NCBI GenBank assembly: GCA_947259495.1
Contig: CAMYLV010000012.1
Location: 1-64,000, forward strand
DNA: 64,000 bases
Source of the DNA: an uncultured Desulfobacterales bacterium
GTDB taxonomy: Bacteria; Desulfobacterota; Desulfobacteria; Desulfobacterales; JAHEIW01
Reading direction: 5' to 3'
Part shown: one piece after another, positions 17,788-28,272 of the stretch
Numbering within the stretch: the first letter of the stretch is position 1
Layout of the letters: each line of letters opens with the position of its first letter
Notes under the pieces: model-generated
The model's input: the letters and a program-made list of their open reading frames with translations, nothing else
What the model was told of the DNA's origin: nothing
The model's database searches: none
Program-made: the position numbers and the translations under genes

Positions 17788-19473
17788 TTACCAGTCAACG
17801 ATTCCGGGAACAAAGGTGTAATCTTTTGCCCTTTGCTCATTTAGTCTATCGTTCGGCCCTCTTGCCGGACCTACCGTCAGGATGATTTTTTCGGTATCCT
17901 GCAGTAATTTTTTCTTTTTGCCGCGTGTAGCGCTAAAGGTTAAATGGGCGCCCCACATATCCTCCGTTAACAAATCCTTTTGGTGCTCGAATGCGTGTAC
18001 CCCGGTTTTGTCTGTAATCGAAAGCCACACATCCGTTATGCCATTTTTGACCTGGTCCAGCTGTAATAAAGCCTTTTCATCCAGATAGACATGCACATTA
18101 TTTTCATTTTCAAAGATTTGATGATACTTCAGATTTAGCTGCACCGGTGGTTTGTTGCGGCGGTTTAATACAAAATGGCTGCCTTCATTAAAATATCTGA
18201 ATTGGGTGTTTATGACGCGCCTGAGGCGCGAATTATCCGGATTTTTTTGAGGAGCAAAACGCAGGTCCGGGTGCAGGTTCACAGCCAGGGCGCTAAATCG
18301 CAACTTTTTAATCAGAGATGCGACCGCCTGTCGGTTTTGTCTATGAACATCAAAATAAAGCGCAACCATTGAATCGGCTTGATTGACATAATCGTAGTGG
18401 TAGCCGATCAGTGACTGGGGGCTGCAGGATTCCCCGGGAAGTGTCATATTTAATGCGCCAGAAAGCCCGCCAGTTACAGGACCGGCCAGCACACCTGCCA
18501 CAGTCGCCAGTTTTTTCATGGCGGCTGAGTACTCTTCGTCTTTTAGGCAACTGAAATATTTTTTTAAGCTGTGCCTTTGCTCAATATGTGCAATAGCATA
18601 AACTAGAAGCGCTTCCAGTTCATCGTCGTTATCCAGCGAGTCAAAAAGGGCGGTGGTGATGACAATCCTACCGGTGGGGATCGCAAAAGCGTTTATCTCG
18701 CTACTGCTGGATAAATAAAAAGCATAATTATAGCCCAGCAGCTTAACCGGCCAATTTTTAAGTATCTTTTCCCCAACCACTGACAGATGGGTTTGTTTCT
18801 CGGACTCCTCTTCAATGGGCTCGTAATTGCGGAGCCGCATGGACCACTCCGTCTCTATAGCCTTTTCCACTGCCAGGCCAGGCAGATAAACTACTTTTTT
18901 AAAACAAAACCCGCTGGGTTGATAGCCTTGCTGATCGGCGTCTTCGCGTTTCATCCGGGCCATAAGGTGTGGGTCGGCGAAATGATTGCAGGACCAGAGG
19001 TGGTAGAGCTTACTTGCAGGATCTAAGACGACATATTGGTGGTTTTCATCTCCAAGGGTTTCAAGCAATATTTTTTGTACATCTTGAGGCGTTGTTTGTT
19101 TAAGGAGTTTATTGCTAAATTCAAATCTAATGGTTCCGGTTCCCAGGACGGGATGGAACAACTCGAGCGCGATCTCTTGAGCTTCGATGTTGATGTCGAC
19201 AATCTTGGCGTTCAATTTTTTATCCTGGAAAAATATCTTGCTGATGGTTTTTTCATAAAAATACTCAAGGCCCCTGTGGCGACCGAATCCGAAATTGAGT
19301 TTGTTGAGCTGGGGCCTAATCGATATTTCTTTGTTCAATACGCCGCTGATAATTTGATTGTTTGATGCTTGATCTGAAGCGACCTTGGCGCTGCCGATTG
19401 TCGGCCAGATCCAGCCGGCGCAGATTATGATCAGGCACACCGCAAGGTAACGTTTTGGGTCTTTGATTTGCAC
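17788..19473 (-). CDS. M48-like exported protein with degenerate zinc-protease motif
   Basis: 561 aa from a GTG at 19473 preceded by CAGGAG; the longer frame from 19542 lacks an RBS. A signal peptide (hydrophobic core LAVCLIIICAGWIW) is followed by a domain resembling M48 peptidases: INAFAIPTGRIVITTALFDSL is the usual NAF...GG...T strand. Where active members carry HExxH, this protein reads YAIAH (about residues 292-296), so the first His and the catalytic Glu are gone although the following RH is kept. Probably a catalytically dead scaffold or chaperone. The C-terminal 250 residues are unassigned. Confidence 0.7.
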   Translation of the reverse strand: MQIKDPKRYLAVCLIIICAGWIWPTIGSAKVASDQASNNQIISGVLNKEISIRPQLNKLNFGFGRHRGLEYFYEKTISKIFFQDKKLNAKIVDINIEAQEIALELFHPVLGTGTIRFEFSNKLLKQTTPQDVQKILLETLGDENHQYVVLDPASKLYHLWSCNHFADPHLMARMKREDADQQGYQPSGFCFKKVVYLPGLAVEKAIETEWSMRLRNYEPIEEESEKQTHLSVVGEKILKNWPVKLLGYNYAFYLSSSSEINAFAIPTGRIVITTALFDSLDNDDELEALLVYAIAHIEQRHSLKKYFSCLKDEEYSAAMKKLATVAGVLAGPVTGGLSGALNMTLPGESCSPQSLIGYHYDYVNQADSMVALYFDVHRQNRQAVASLIKKLRFSALAVNLHPDLRFAPQKNPDNSRLRRVINTQFRYFNEGSHFVLNRRNKPPVQLNLKYHQIFENENNVHVYLDEKALLQLDQVKNGITDVWLSITDKTGVHAFEHQKDLLTEDMWGAHLTFSATRGKKKKLLQDTEKIILTVGPARGPNDRLNEQRAKDYTFVPGIVDW

Positions 19474-19740
19474 GATTTCAACTCCTGTTACTAAAAGGAA
19501 GCCTGCCGGCTTCATTTTGTGTTTTAGCCGACCCCAATACAAAAACCCACCTCATTATTGCAGAAATGGGCTCACTGCAATCAATGGCATGGGTGTGGCG
19601 CTATAGGGTAAAAACATTTATCAAATATCATCATAAGAAATGCCGGGCGGTGGGTCAAGGTGGGTCGGTTTGTTTCCCGGAAAACGACACGGCCGGGTTA
19701 AATTGTGACGGTTATTTTGTTGATGTTACAGTCGGCTTGA

Positions 19741-21438
19741 TTATCGCTCCAATAGCTCTCGGGCGTGTGCTAGGGTCATCTGGGTAATTTTTTCACCGCC
19801 TAACATTCTGGCGATTTCTTTATAGCGGTCCTCATTGTTTAACTGTTGAATCGCTGTGCGGGTTCTGCCGGAAGAGACCTTTTTTGAAATTCGAAAGTGC
19901 TGATTGCCGAATTTCGCTATTTGTGGCAGATGGGTAATACAGATCACCTGATGGTGCTTGGCAAGATTGGCTAATTTTTTACCCACCGCTTCGGCGACCC
20001 CGCCGCCAATACCGGCATCCACTTCATCGAAAACCACCGTTTCGACCGAATCGCTTTTAGCTGAAAGAGCCTTTAAGGCCAGGATCACCCGTGAAAGCTC
20101 ACCGCCGGAGGCGATGCTGGCCAGGGCCTTTAGCGCCTCCCCTACGTTGGGGGCGATTAAAAACGTGGCCTGGTCAATGCCGGTTTCAGTGATCATATGG
20201 TCATCAACCGTCAAACGGGGGTCGGCTTTATCATCTGCCGTTATGGGCTGCAAGGCCACACGAAAATTGGTCTTCGCCATCTTCAAGGTTGCCAGCTGCC
20301 CCATGACCTTTTCGGCAAAGCCCTCGGCTGCAATTTTACGTTTGCCGGACAACTTTAACACGAAGTCATTGAGCTGGGTGTGCAAATTGTTCGCTTCAGT
20401 CTCGGTTTCTTTGATCTGCTCAGCAATATTTTCAACACTGGCCAGCTCCTGTTCGATAGCTTCGCTCTTTTCGATTACGGCATCCAATGTGCCACCGTAT
20501 TTGCGCTTGAGCTTATTGAGCGTATCTAGCCTTTCTTCGACGGCTTCCAGTTCTTTGTCGTCCATCTGAATCGAATTCAGGTAGCTTCGCAGACCTTCAA
20601 TCAAATCCTCGATTTGATATGTGGCGTCGGACAGGCTGTGGGCGTTTGATTTCAAATGTTCGTCGATCTGGCTGATTTTAGCCAGATCTTTTTTAACGGC
20701 CACCAGTTTTTCCATGACCGAGCCCGGTGCGCTATAAAGCGATTCGATACTATTGTGAACCGTCTCGTAAAGTGCTTCAGCGTTTTTTAATCGCATCTTT
20801 TCCTGCTCGAGAGCTTTATCCTCGCCCAAGATGGGGTTGGCGGTGGTGATCTCTTTGTGTTGAAACGCCAGCAGCTCCATGTGTTCTGCCTGCCGGTCCC
20901 CGATGGTCTTTAATTCATTTAATTTTTTTAGTAAGGTCAGCATTTTTTGAAAACACGTGCCGACCGCTTCGCGCAAAGGGATGAGACCACCGAATTGATC
21001 CAGGATTAAAAGATGTTGTTCTTCTTTTAGCAGTAGCTGATGGGCATGTTGCCCGGAAATGCTGGCAAGATTTTCGGTGATGGCATTGAGCAGCTGAATG
21101 GTGGCCATGCGGTCGTTCAGGTACACCCGATTGGCATCATTGCGCGCAATAATCCTTCTGACCAGCAACCCTTCAGATGGGTCATAACCGTGTTCGGTCA
21201 TTATTTTGGCGACCCGGCTGGAAGCCGATATTTCAAAAAGGGCTTCCAGCTCGGCACTTTCGGCGCCACTGCGCACCAGATCGGTCGATGCGCGGCTTCC
21301 CAGCAGCAAGTTGACGGCACTGAGAATGATCGATTTACCGGCCCCGGTTTCGCCGCTGAGGATGGTCAGACCATCGGAAAAACCGATTTGCAGATCATCG
21401 ATAATGGCAAAATTTCGAATGGAAAGCTCTTTTAGCAT
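19741..21438 (-). CDS. recN: DNA repair protein RecN
   Basis: SMC-like ATPase acting in double-strand break repair. The 565-aa product starts MLKELSIRNFAIIDDL, carries Walker A GETGAGKS at about 30-37, a long coiled coil (about 150-360), the ABC signature ASGGELSRV and Walker B VVFDEVDAGIGGGVAEAV, then the D/H-loop CITHLPQIA. Length and order match the family. It stands alone on the minus strand. No LexA-like operator was recognised in the 200 bases upstream. Confidence 0.95.
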   Translation of the reverse strand: MLKELSIRNFAIIDDLQIGFSDGLTILSGETGAGKSIILSAVNLLLGSRASTDLVRSGAESAELEALFEISASSRVAKIMTEHGYDPSEGLLVRRIIARNDANRVYLNDRMATIQLLNAITENLASISGQHAHQLLLKEEQHLLILDQFGGLIPLREAVGTCFQKMLTLLKKLNELKTIGDRQAEHMELLAFQHKEITTANPILGEDKALEQEKMRLKNAEALYETVHNSIESLYSAPGSVMEKLVAVKKDLAKISQIDEHLKSNAHSLSDATYQIEDLIEGLRSYLNSIQMDDKELEAVEERLDTLNKLKRKYGGTLDAVIEKSEAIEQELASVENIAEQIKETETEANNLHTQLNDFVLKLSGKRKIAAEGFAEKVMGQLATLKMAKTNFRVALQPITADDKADPRLTVDDHMITETGIDQATFLIAPNVGEALKALASIASGGELSRVILALKALSAKSDSVETVVFDEVDAGIGGGVAEAVGKKLANLAKHHQVICITHLPQIAKFGNQHFRISKKVSSGRTRTAIQQLNNEDRYKEIARMLGGEKITQMTLAHARELLER

Positions 21439-21635
21439 CGGAAGGATTTATGGCATAACCCTCGATCTTTGTAAAGCAGATTGAGAACGCATCGGCATGG
21501 GGCATAAATAATTGAAATTATATATTTTTATAACGTAAATACGCGCCAGGATACGCCTGGTTACAGTTGGCGGTCAAGCTGGCGGCGACCCAAGTTAAAT
21601 CGGTGCATCACGAGCCGGAATGCCAATAATTTCGA

Positions 21636-23201
21636 TTATTTCGGATATCCTGTGATTGCGCGGATGCGTTCGTACAACGGTTTTAGCCGTCGATACATCC
21701 TTTTGTAAACATCATGGTAAAGTGCACTATACAGGGCATGGTTTTTTTGATCAGGCGCAAAGACCTCGCCGATGTGGGTCATGGCTTCAACAGCGGTCTT
21801 AAAATCCGGATGCAGGCCCAGACCCACAGCAGCATCGACGGCCGCCCCCAGGCCGGAAGTTTCGTAAATATGGGGTTTGGCGGTTGGCAGACCGAATATA
21901 TCGGCGGTCAGCTGCAAGGCACTGCGGCTCTGGCTGCCGCCGCCGGAAACCCGCAACTCGGTAATCGGTGTCCTGCTGCGCTGTTCAATGCGTTCCTTGC
22001 CTTCACGCAGGGCATAGGCCAGCCCCTCTAGTATCGAACGGTACAAATGCGCACGCGTATGAATGTCACCAAAGCCGATAATGGCGCCCTTGGCCTCCGG
22101 GCCCGGCATCTTGAGCCCGGGGGTCCAGTAGGGTTGGAGCATCAATCCCATGGATCCCGGTGGAATGGCATCCACTAGTTTATCAAAAAGGGCTTCCGGT
22201 GCGATTCCCTGGCGGGCGGCTTGCTGCTGCTCATGCTGGCCGAATTGTTCTTTATACCATTTGACCATCCAGTAACCCCGGTAAACCTGAACCTCAACTG
22301 AGTAGCAGTTTGACACGGCTGATGGATAAGCGGGCAACAGCGGAACGGGTTCGATATATTTTTTATGGGTGACGTTGATGGTCGCGGTGGTGCCGTAACT
22401 TAAACAGCCGATGGATGATTGGAGGCTGCCGGAACCAATAACTTCGCAGGCCTTGTCCGCCGCCGCCGCAATTAACGGTAGGCCTTGAGGAATTCCGGTT
22501 TCACGGGCTGCAGCTGCGGTGATCTCTCCCAGGGGCCTTGCCGGCGGAACCAGATCGGGCAGAACAGCTGGATCTATACCAGACAAAGCCCGCCATTTCC
22601 AGTCCCAGCTGGCAGACCAGCGCAAGTGCTTGTAGTCAAACGGGATGTAAGCCACCTGGCAGCCAATCGAATCAACAAATTTTCCGGTCAGTCTGTGGGT
22701 CAGGTAACCGGATAGCAGCAAGTATTTATGGGTTTTTTGCCAGATGTCGGGCTGATAGGTACGGATCCAGTTGGCTTCGGCTTCCTGCTGAAGATAGGCA
22801 ACCGTTTCCGTCAGGCCGGATATTTTGAAAATCAATCCCCAGAGGCCGCTGACCGGCGGCAGCCCGTATGTTTTACGCTGATCCAGCCACATCATCGCCG
22901 GACGCAGAGGCTTACCGGTTTTATCAACATTGACAACACTGCCGCGCTGGGTGGTTAAAGCAACGCCGGCGATCCGATCTTTATCGATATCGGAGTGCTG
23001 CCAGAGGCGCTGACAGGCTTCGACCAGGGCCTGCCAGAAGACTTCCGGATCCTGCTCCGCCCAGGCCGGTTGCTCCGAAAAATAGGGGACAAACGGCACG
23101 GCTTCTTTGGCCAACAGCTGTCCGGCTGCATCGAAGATTAATGCTTTGAGGCTCTGGGTGCCGTTGTCAATTGCCAGGATCAGATCTTTGGTGGGCATCA
23201 T
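21636..23201 (-). CDS. FGGY-family carbohydrate kinase
   Basis: The 521-aa protein has the two actin-like domains of sugar kinases: N-terminal phosphate loop [15 protein letters not shown], substrate-proximal [13 protein letters not shown], and C-terminal FGGY signature [22 protein letters not shown] with the adenosine loop [10 protein letters not shown]. Xylulokinase, glycerol kinase and ribulokinase share these motifs; the substrate is not resolvable. No dehydrogenase or transporter partner is nearby. Confidence 0.8.
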   Translation of the reverse strand: MMPTKDLILAIDNGTQSLKALIFDAAGQLLAKEAVPFVPYFSEQPAWAEQDPEVFWQALVEACQRLWQHSDIDKDRIAGVALTTQRGSVVNVDKTGKPLRPAMMWLDQRKTYGLPPVSGLWGLIFKISGLTETVAYLQQEAEANWIRTYQPDIWQKTHKYLLLSGYLTHRLTGKFVDSIGCQVAYIPFDYKHLRWSASWDWKWRALSGIDPAVLPDLVPPARPLGEITAAAARETGIPQGLPLIAAAADKACEVIGSGSLQSSIGCLSYGTTATINVTHKKYIEPVPLLPAYPSAVSNCYSVEVQVYRGYWMVKWYKEQFGQHEQQQAARQGIAPEALFDKLVDAIPPGSMGLMLQPYWTPGLKMPGPEAKGAIIGFGDIHTRAHLYRSILEGLAYALREGKERIEQRSRTPITELRVSGGGSQSRSALQLTADIFGLPTAKPHIYETSGLGAAVDAAVGLGLHPDFKTAVEAMTHIGEVFAPDQKNHALYSALYHDVYKRMYRRLKPLYERIRAITGYPK

Positions 23202-23214
23202 TCAATCATGGTAT

Positions 23215-23341
23215 CGGGTTTCAGGTATCAGTGTTCAGGTGTCAGTAAACAGAGGACAGATACGCCGCTTTAGCTCCCATTATTTTTTATCTGTCTACTG
23301 TCGTCTGACCTCTGTCTTCTGAACACCGACACCTGAAACCT
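23215..23341. repeat. Repeat D1, TCAGGTGTCAG-type inverted repeat
   Basis: A 127-bp element with self-complementary ends (GGTTTCAGGT ... ACCTGAAACC) and a core AGGACAGATACGCCGCTTTAGCT. The core recurs, inverted, at 37671-37802. It fills the gap between the FGGY kinase and the K+ channel. Confidence 0.75.
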
Positions 23342-23407
23342 AAAATAAGATGAATTAACAATGATAGAATCAATCCGTGCTTTGTAAATGACTTGTGAGA
23401 TGCAACA

Positions 23408-24415
23408 CTAGAACACATCCCGCGCACGGGCGATCTCTTCAACCGCGCCCATGACGATCAAGGTTGTTCCGGCTGCCAGCAGGTGGGTGGGCGGCGGGTT
23501 GAATTCAATATCATCGGCGTAGTGTTTGGCGCCCAGTACAAGCAAGCCATAGCGCTCATTTAGACCGCATTCGCGGATTTCTTTTTGGTTGAACTTCGAA
23601 TTTTCCGAAACCGTTAATTCGTGAATTCGCAGGTTGCCTTTGCCGCTGCGCAGCATATGATCTAAAAAATCCACCGCAGTGGGCCGGATCATTTCAGAAG
23701 CCATGCGCAGGGCACCGATTGAATTGGGGCACACGACCGCATCGGCGCCGGCCTTGACGAGTTTGGGCTGCAGTTGCGGGTTGGTCATGCGGCTGATAAT
23801 ACGCAGCTTCTGATTCAGCATGCGGGCGGTCATGGTCACATAAAGGGTGTCTTTGTCAGACGGCAATGCGATGACAATTCCGGCGGCGCGTTCAATTCCG
23901 GCATCCATCAGATTTTCATCCTCGGTGGCATCTCCCTGGATATAAAGCAGCTCACAAATTGCTTTGCAGCGCTCGATTCTATCTGTGTCTGTTTCAATCA
24001 GCACCGCCGTCTCGTCATTTTTGCACAGTTCGACAATGACACCGCTGCCGGTTTCACCCCCCCCGCAGACGATATAATGATCGCTTAATTTATCGATTTG
24101 CTTTGCCATTCTTCGTTTCCTTAATAGTCCTGAAAGTTCGCCCTCCAAGAATAAGGCTGTCAGGGAACTGATGCCGTACAGGATGACGCCCATGCCGAAG
24201 GTAATCAATACCATCGTAAAAATCTGGGCCGTATTGTTTCCCGCAACCTCAATCACTTCGCCGTAGCCGACAGTGGTCAGCGAAATCACCGTCATATAAA
24301 TACAATCCAAAAACTCGGGCTCGCCATCGAAAATAATATAATAGCCCGTGCTGCCGGCCATAATGATCACCAAAATTAAGGCCAGCAAAAAATATAGTCG
24401 TTTGCGGATGCTCAT
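23408..24415 (-). CDS. Potassium channel protein with TrkA-N (RCK) domains
   Basis: 335 aa from the internal ATG at 24415 (MSIRKRLYFLL), preferred over the 389-aa frame because the added 54 residues are hydrophilic and unlike the family. The membrane part has TM1, a pore helix with selectivity filter TVGYGE, and TM2; a Rossmann-type TrkA-N domain follows (YIVCGGGETGSGVIVEL) and a TrkA-C domain closes the protein. It forms a tetrameric 2-TM K+ channel gated by a nucleotide or ion. Confidence 0.85.
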   Translation of the reverse strand: MSIRKRLYFLLALILVIIMAGSTGYYIIFDGEPEFLDCIYMTVISLTTVGYGEVIEVAGNNTAQIFTMVLITFGMGVILYGISSLTALFLEGELSGLLRKRRMAKQIDKLSDHYIVCGGGETGSGVIVELCKNDETAVLIETDTDRIERCKAICELLYIQGDATEDENLMDAGIERAAGIVIALPSDKDTLYVTMTARMLNQKLRIISRMTNPQLQPKLVKAGADAVVCPNSIGALRMASEMIRPTAVDFLDHMLRSGKGNLRIHELTVSENSKFNQKEIRECGLNERYGLLVLGAKHYADDIEFNPPPTHLLAAGTTLIVMGAVEEIARARDVF

Positions 24416-24738
24416 AACACTAATAAACTGATTTCCGGACATTGTCTGTTTGCAGCATGCGGTGTTAATGACACGATGCTCGTCAAATTTCAAGGGCAAA
24501 GAGTTTTCGATCAACTGGCGTAAATGGTCTGCGGTGACGCTATATAAATGTAATCTCAACTTCGCATTAATTTTCATGCAAGATTCAGGTAAAATCTTTA
24601 CAAAGATGCGAGCATGCTTTACTCTAAACCTGTCGTGCCTTCCTGACTTTATAAATCCGGAAACTTTTCAGCTAATGCATCAAGCGCCAAGCTGCTTCCA
24701 AAATAGCGCTGGCACAAAAAACCGGCAGCGAGGTGGCC

Positions 24739-25398
24739 ATGGACAAAGAAATACCGCTGGTTATTGCCACCGGAAATCCTGGGAAAGTATTAGAAATTAA
24801 AGATTTGCTGAACGGCTTTTCGATCGAGATTAAAAGCCTCGCTGATTTTGGGCCGATTCCGGCAGTGGAAGAAGACGGCCTGACTTTTGAAGAAAATGCC
24901 TATAAAAAGGCCAGCTTCACGGCCAAAATTCTGGGCATCCCGGCATTGGCCGACGACTCGGGTCTGATGGTGGACGCATTGGGGGGCGACCCCGGTGTTT
25001 GGTCCGCACGGTATGCCGGCCCAAATGCCTCTGACCAACAGCGGGTGGCCAAATTGCTTAAAGAAATGCAGGGTCAAACCAACCGCAAAGCGGCCTTTGA
25101 ATGTGTTCTTTCGGTTGCCGTTCCATCCGGCCCGGCACTTACCTACGAGGCGCGTTGTGAAGGCCTAATCGCCGAGGCGCCTGCCGGGCAAAAGGGCTTC
25201 GGTTACGACCCCATTTTTTTCTATCCGCCGCTCAACAAGACTTTTGGCCAAATGACGCTTGCCGAAAAAAGCCATGTAAGCCACCGCGGCAAAGCCCTAA
25301 ACGAACTGAAGCAGGAAATGGATAAAGTCTTGATCTGGATCCGAAGGCACATGCCGCCGGCAGAAGGATTTTTATACACCCACAACCCGAAGGACTGA
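24739..25398 (+). CDS. rdgB: XTP/dITP diphosphatase (RdgB/HAM1)
   Basis: Hydrolyses non-canonical purine triphosphates to keep them out of DNA. The ATG at 24739 has a GAGG 6 bases upstream; a GTG two codons earlier is less likely. About 219 aa with TGNPGKVLEI (substrate loop), FEENAYKKA, ADDSGLMVDALGG and GFGYDPIF, all diagnostic. It lies 1 base before the nitroreductase gene, so the two are co-transcribed. Confidence 0.93.
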   Translation: MDKEIPLVIATGNPGKVLEIKDLLNGFSIEIKSLADFGPIPAVEEDGLTFEENAYKKASFTAKILGIPALADDSGLMVDALGGDPGVWSARYAGPNASDQQRVAKLLKEMQGQTNRKAAFECVLSVAVPSGPALTYEARCEGLIAEAPAGQKGFGYDPIFFYPPLNKTFGQMTLAEKSHVSHRGKALNELKQEMDKVLIWIRRHMPPAEGFLYTHNPKD

Positions 25399-25399
25399 C

Positions 25400-25996
25400 A
25401 TGATTGCTGATCTGATCAAAGCCAACAGGAGTTGCCGCCGGTTTGCTGAGGACCATCCGGTTGATTTACATACGCTGGAAGAGCTGGTCGATCTGGCACG
25501 GCTGTCGGCTTCGGGCGCCAACCTGCAGCCCTTAAAATACATCCTGAGCTGTGAGCCCGCGCTCAATGCTTTAATATTTAAGTGTCTGGGCTGGGCCGCT
25601 TACCTGAAGGACTGGGCGGGACCGCAACCCGGTGAAAGGCCTGCGGCCTACATTGTGATTCTGGGCGATAGCAACATCAGCAAAGATTTTGGTGTTGACC
25701 ACGGAATTGCAGCCCAGTCGATATTGCTGGGGGCCAGGGAGAAGGGGCTGGCGGGATGTATGCTCGGCTCCATTAATCGCAAGGATCTGCGAAGCCGGCT
25801 AGATATCCCGGCGCATCTCAGAGTTTTACTGGTCCTGGCCATCGGCCAACCCAGAGAAAAGATCGTGATCGAAACGGTCGGGCCCGATGGCAATATCCGT
25901 TACTGGAGAGACGACCGAGCGGTACATCATGTGCCCAAACGTTCGTTGCCGCAAATCATAATTGCTTCCCACGCGGTCGAATCACAACGGGAATAA
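25400..25996 (+). CDS. Nitroreductase-family FMN oxidoreductase
   Basis: A 198-aa flavoprotein. The N-terminal NRSCRRF (FMN phosphate/ring contact), LARLSASGANLQPLKYIL, and GIAAQSILLGAREKGLAGCMLGS match the nitroreductase fold. It is one base after rdgB on the same strand. The substrate (nitro compound, quinone or flavin) cannot be told from sequence. Confidence 0.82.
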   Translation: MIADLIKANRSCRRFAEDHPVDLHTLEELVDLARLSASGANLQPLKYILSCEPALNALIFKCLGWAAYLKDWAGPQPGERPAAYIVILGDSNISKDFGVDHGIAAQSILLGAREKGLAGCMLGSINRKDLRSRLDIPAHLRVLLVLAIGQPREKIVIETVGPDGNIRYWRDDRAVHHVPKRSLPQIIIASHAVESQRE

Positions 25997-26091
25997 TCCC
26001 CTGGTGGTGTCTAACGTCACATTTTGACCGCCGGGCGTATCAATGATAGACTAAAGATCAAACTTGAAAAATGCAAAAAAGGAGAAAGGGC

Positions 26092-28056
26092 ATGGGACCT
26101 CATAAAGACTGTATCGACATCGTAACGAAATTGGGCGGGATCACAGATCTGAAAGCGGCACAACAGGTGTTTGCAGATACAATCGATGCAAAGAACCTGG
26201 GTAAACTCAAGCGCATTCAGAATCCGGAAGTTCTTAAAAAAATTGCTAATGCCATCAAGCTCTGTAAACCTGACGCTGTTTTTGTCGATACGGGATCGGA
26301 GGAAGACCGTCAATTTGTCAGAGAGCTTTCTTTAAAAAAGGGCGAAGAATCACCGCTGCCCATGCAGAACCATACGATTCATTTTGATTTGAAACAAGAA
26401 CAGGGCCGCATTATTGATCGGACCTTTTACATCTACAATCAAGGCGAAGAGGTCAATTCGTTAGCGCTGAAAAAAGATCGCACTGAAGCGCTGGAAGATA
26501 TCCGGCAGAAAATGACCGGCATCATGAACGGCAAAACGATGATGGTGGGATTTTTCTTAAGAGGTCCGGCGGGCGCACCGGCATCCAATCCGGCGCTCGA
26601 AATATCCAGCTCGACCTATGTCATGCACAGCGCCGCCATCCTCTACCGCAATGTATATGCTGATTTTGATGAGGAAGTCGATAAACTCGGTCATTTCTAC
26701 GCCAACATCCACAGCGAAGGATTGAACCGGCCTGAAGACCTGCCCAACGCCCGGGTTTATATGGATCGCAGCCACCTGACAACCTATAGCTTCAACTGCA
26801 CCTATGCCGGCAATACCCTGTTAATGAAAAAAGGCAACCATCGTTTTTCGGTGGATCGATCCGTCTATGAAAAAAAAGGCGAGCAAATTGCCGAGCACAT
26901 GTTTATCACCGGCATCGAGGGGCCCGGTGGGCGCATCACCTGGATGGTGGGTGCGGCGCCCAGCGGCTGTGGCAAAACCACCTCAGCGATGGCCGGTGAT
27001 CATTTTGTCGGTGACGACCTTGCGCAGCTGTGGATTGCAGATGATGGCACCGTGCGTTCGATCAATCCGGAATGCGGTATTTTTGGTATCGTGGAGGATG
27101 TTAACTGGGAAGGTGATCCGTATTTAATGAAATGCCTGCGCCAGGTGGGCACCGAGGTCATCTGGTCGAATGTGCTTATTGATGAAAATGGGGTTCCCCA
27201 GTGGATGGGCAACGGGGAAGAGCCACCACCGGTCAAAGGCACCAATTTCCAGGGGCCCTGGAAACAGGGCATGCTTGACGAAAACGGCAAGGCCATCCCC
27301 ATGTCGCATCCCAATTCGCGCTGCACTCTGTCCAACAGTGCCCTGGAAAACTATTCGGATAAAAATGAGGCGCCTGAGGGGGTTGAAACCCGCATCATTA
27401 CCTATAGCGGCCGCGATCGCGATACCATGCCCCCGGTCTGGGTGTCGAAGAACCCCGATGAGGGCGTTGTTATCGGCGCCTGCATTGTATCCGCCGCCAC
27501 TGCCACCGAAGTTGGGGCCACCGGCGTTCGCCGGCAACCGTGGGCCAATGCGCCGTTTACCCCCGGATCATTGGGTGAATATATGGATGCGCAGTTTGTT
27601 TTCTTCAACAGTGACAAAATTGATGACGATAAACGACCGATACTGGCGGGACTCAATTACTTTTTGTCCGACGAGGCCAGAGGGGGCAGTTCCAAAAAAT
27701 TGCTGGGTGAAAAAAAAGATGTCAAGGCCTGGATGGCCTGGCTGGAGCGACGTGCCCACCAGGAAGTGGATGCCATCGAGACGCCCATCGGTTATGTGCC
27801 AAAGTATGAAGATTTAAAGCAACTGTTTAAAGAACGCATCGACAAAGAATATCCGGAAGGCCTGTATATTAAACAGTTTTCTTTATACGTTGATAATATC
27901 GTTGCGCGGATTGATTTGCAGGAGGAAGCATACGGCAAAGAACAACATATTCCCGCACGCTTATTTGATATTCTCAAGAAGCAACGCACAGAACTCATGG
28001 CACTCAGAGAAAAATACGGGCCGATCGTGACACCCGAACAGTTGCAAGGGAATTAG
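26092..28056 (+). CDS. pckG: Phosphoenolpyruvate carboxykinase, GTP type
   Basis: Interconverts oxaloacetate + GTP and PEP + CO2 + GDP in gluconeogenesis or anaplerosis. Start chosen at 26092, preceded by AAGGAGAAAGGG; the frame extends 7 codons upstream without an RBS. About 654 aa. Markers: AAPSGCGKTTSAM (P-loop), FVGDDLAQLW (metal site), RCTLSN and NPECGIFG. The enzyme is longer than the usual ~600 aa, with an extended N-terminus. It stands alone. Confidence 0.92.
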   Translation: MGPHKDCIDIVTKLGGITDLKAAQQVFADTIDAKNLGKLKRIQNPEVLKKIANAIKLCKPDAVFVDTGSEEDRQFVRELSLKKGEESPLPMQNHTIHFDLKQEQGRIIDRTFYIYNQGEEVNSLALKKDRTEALEDIRQKMTGIMNGKTMMVGFFLRGPAGAPASNPALEISSSTYVMHSAAILYRNVYADFDEEVDKLGHFYANIHSEGLNRPEDLPNARVYMDRSHLTTYSFNCTYAGNTLLMKKGNHRFSVDRSVYEKKGEQIAEHMFITGIEGPGGRITWMVGAAPSGCGKTTSAMAGDHFVGDDLAQLWIADDGTVRSINPECGIFGIVEDVNWEGDPYLMKCLRQVGTEVIWSNVLIDENGVPQWMGNGEEPPPVKGTNFQGPWKQGMLDENGKAIPMSHPNSRCTLSNSALENYSDKNEAPEGVETRIITYSGRDRDTMPPVWVSKNPDEGVVIGACIVSAATATEVGATGVRRQPWANAPFTPGSLGEYMDAQFVFFNSDKIDDDKRPILAGLNYFLSDEARGGSSKKLLGEKKDVKAWMAWLERRAHQEVDAIETPIGYVPKYEDLKQLFKERIDKEYPEGLYIKQFSLYVDNIVARIDLQEEAYGKEQHIPARLFDILKKQRTELMALREKYGPIVTPEQLQGN

Positions 28057-28078
28057 CGCCTTCTACGGGGATCTTCGG

Positions 28079-28139
28079 CCGGCTCAACGGGTTAACCGGC
28101 CAACCTATTATCGTAACTACATTCTTGAGATGGGTTCTA
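28079..28139. repeat. Repeat G1, CAACCTATT-type
   Basis: GGCTCAACGGGTTAACCGGC followed by CAACCTATTATCGTAACTAC and TTGAGATGGGTTCTAC. The same order of motifs recurs at 51359-51410. It runs directly into MITE-like element A3. Confidence 0.55.
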
Positions 28140-28242
28140 CAGGGATTGTCAAAAAAATGTTCCGGTACGCGAACGTTTTTTTCTACAACCCCTTATGCCG
28201 TACATCCGCATCACGGAACATCATAATGAAAAGCGGTATAAA
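28137..28242 (+). repeat. MITE-like element A3
   Basis: Left end TACAGGGATTGTC, inner arms ATGTTCCGGTACG / CGAACGTTTTTTTCTACAACC, a CTTATGCCG junction and right end GAAAAGCGGTATAA. 106 bp, lying between pckG and the AmpG-like gene. Confidence 0.75.
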
Positions 28243-28272
28243 TCAGCTTTAGCTCCGTCCTAAGAGGCACAT

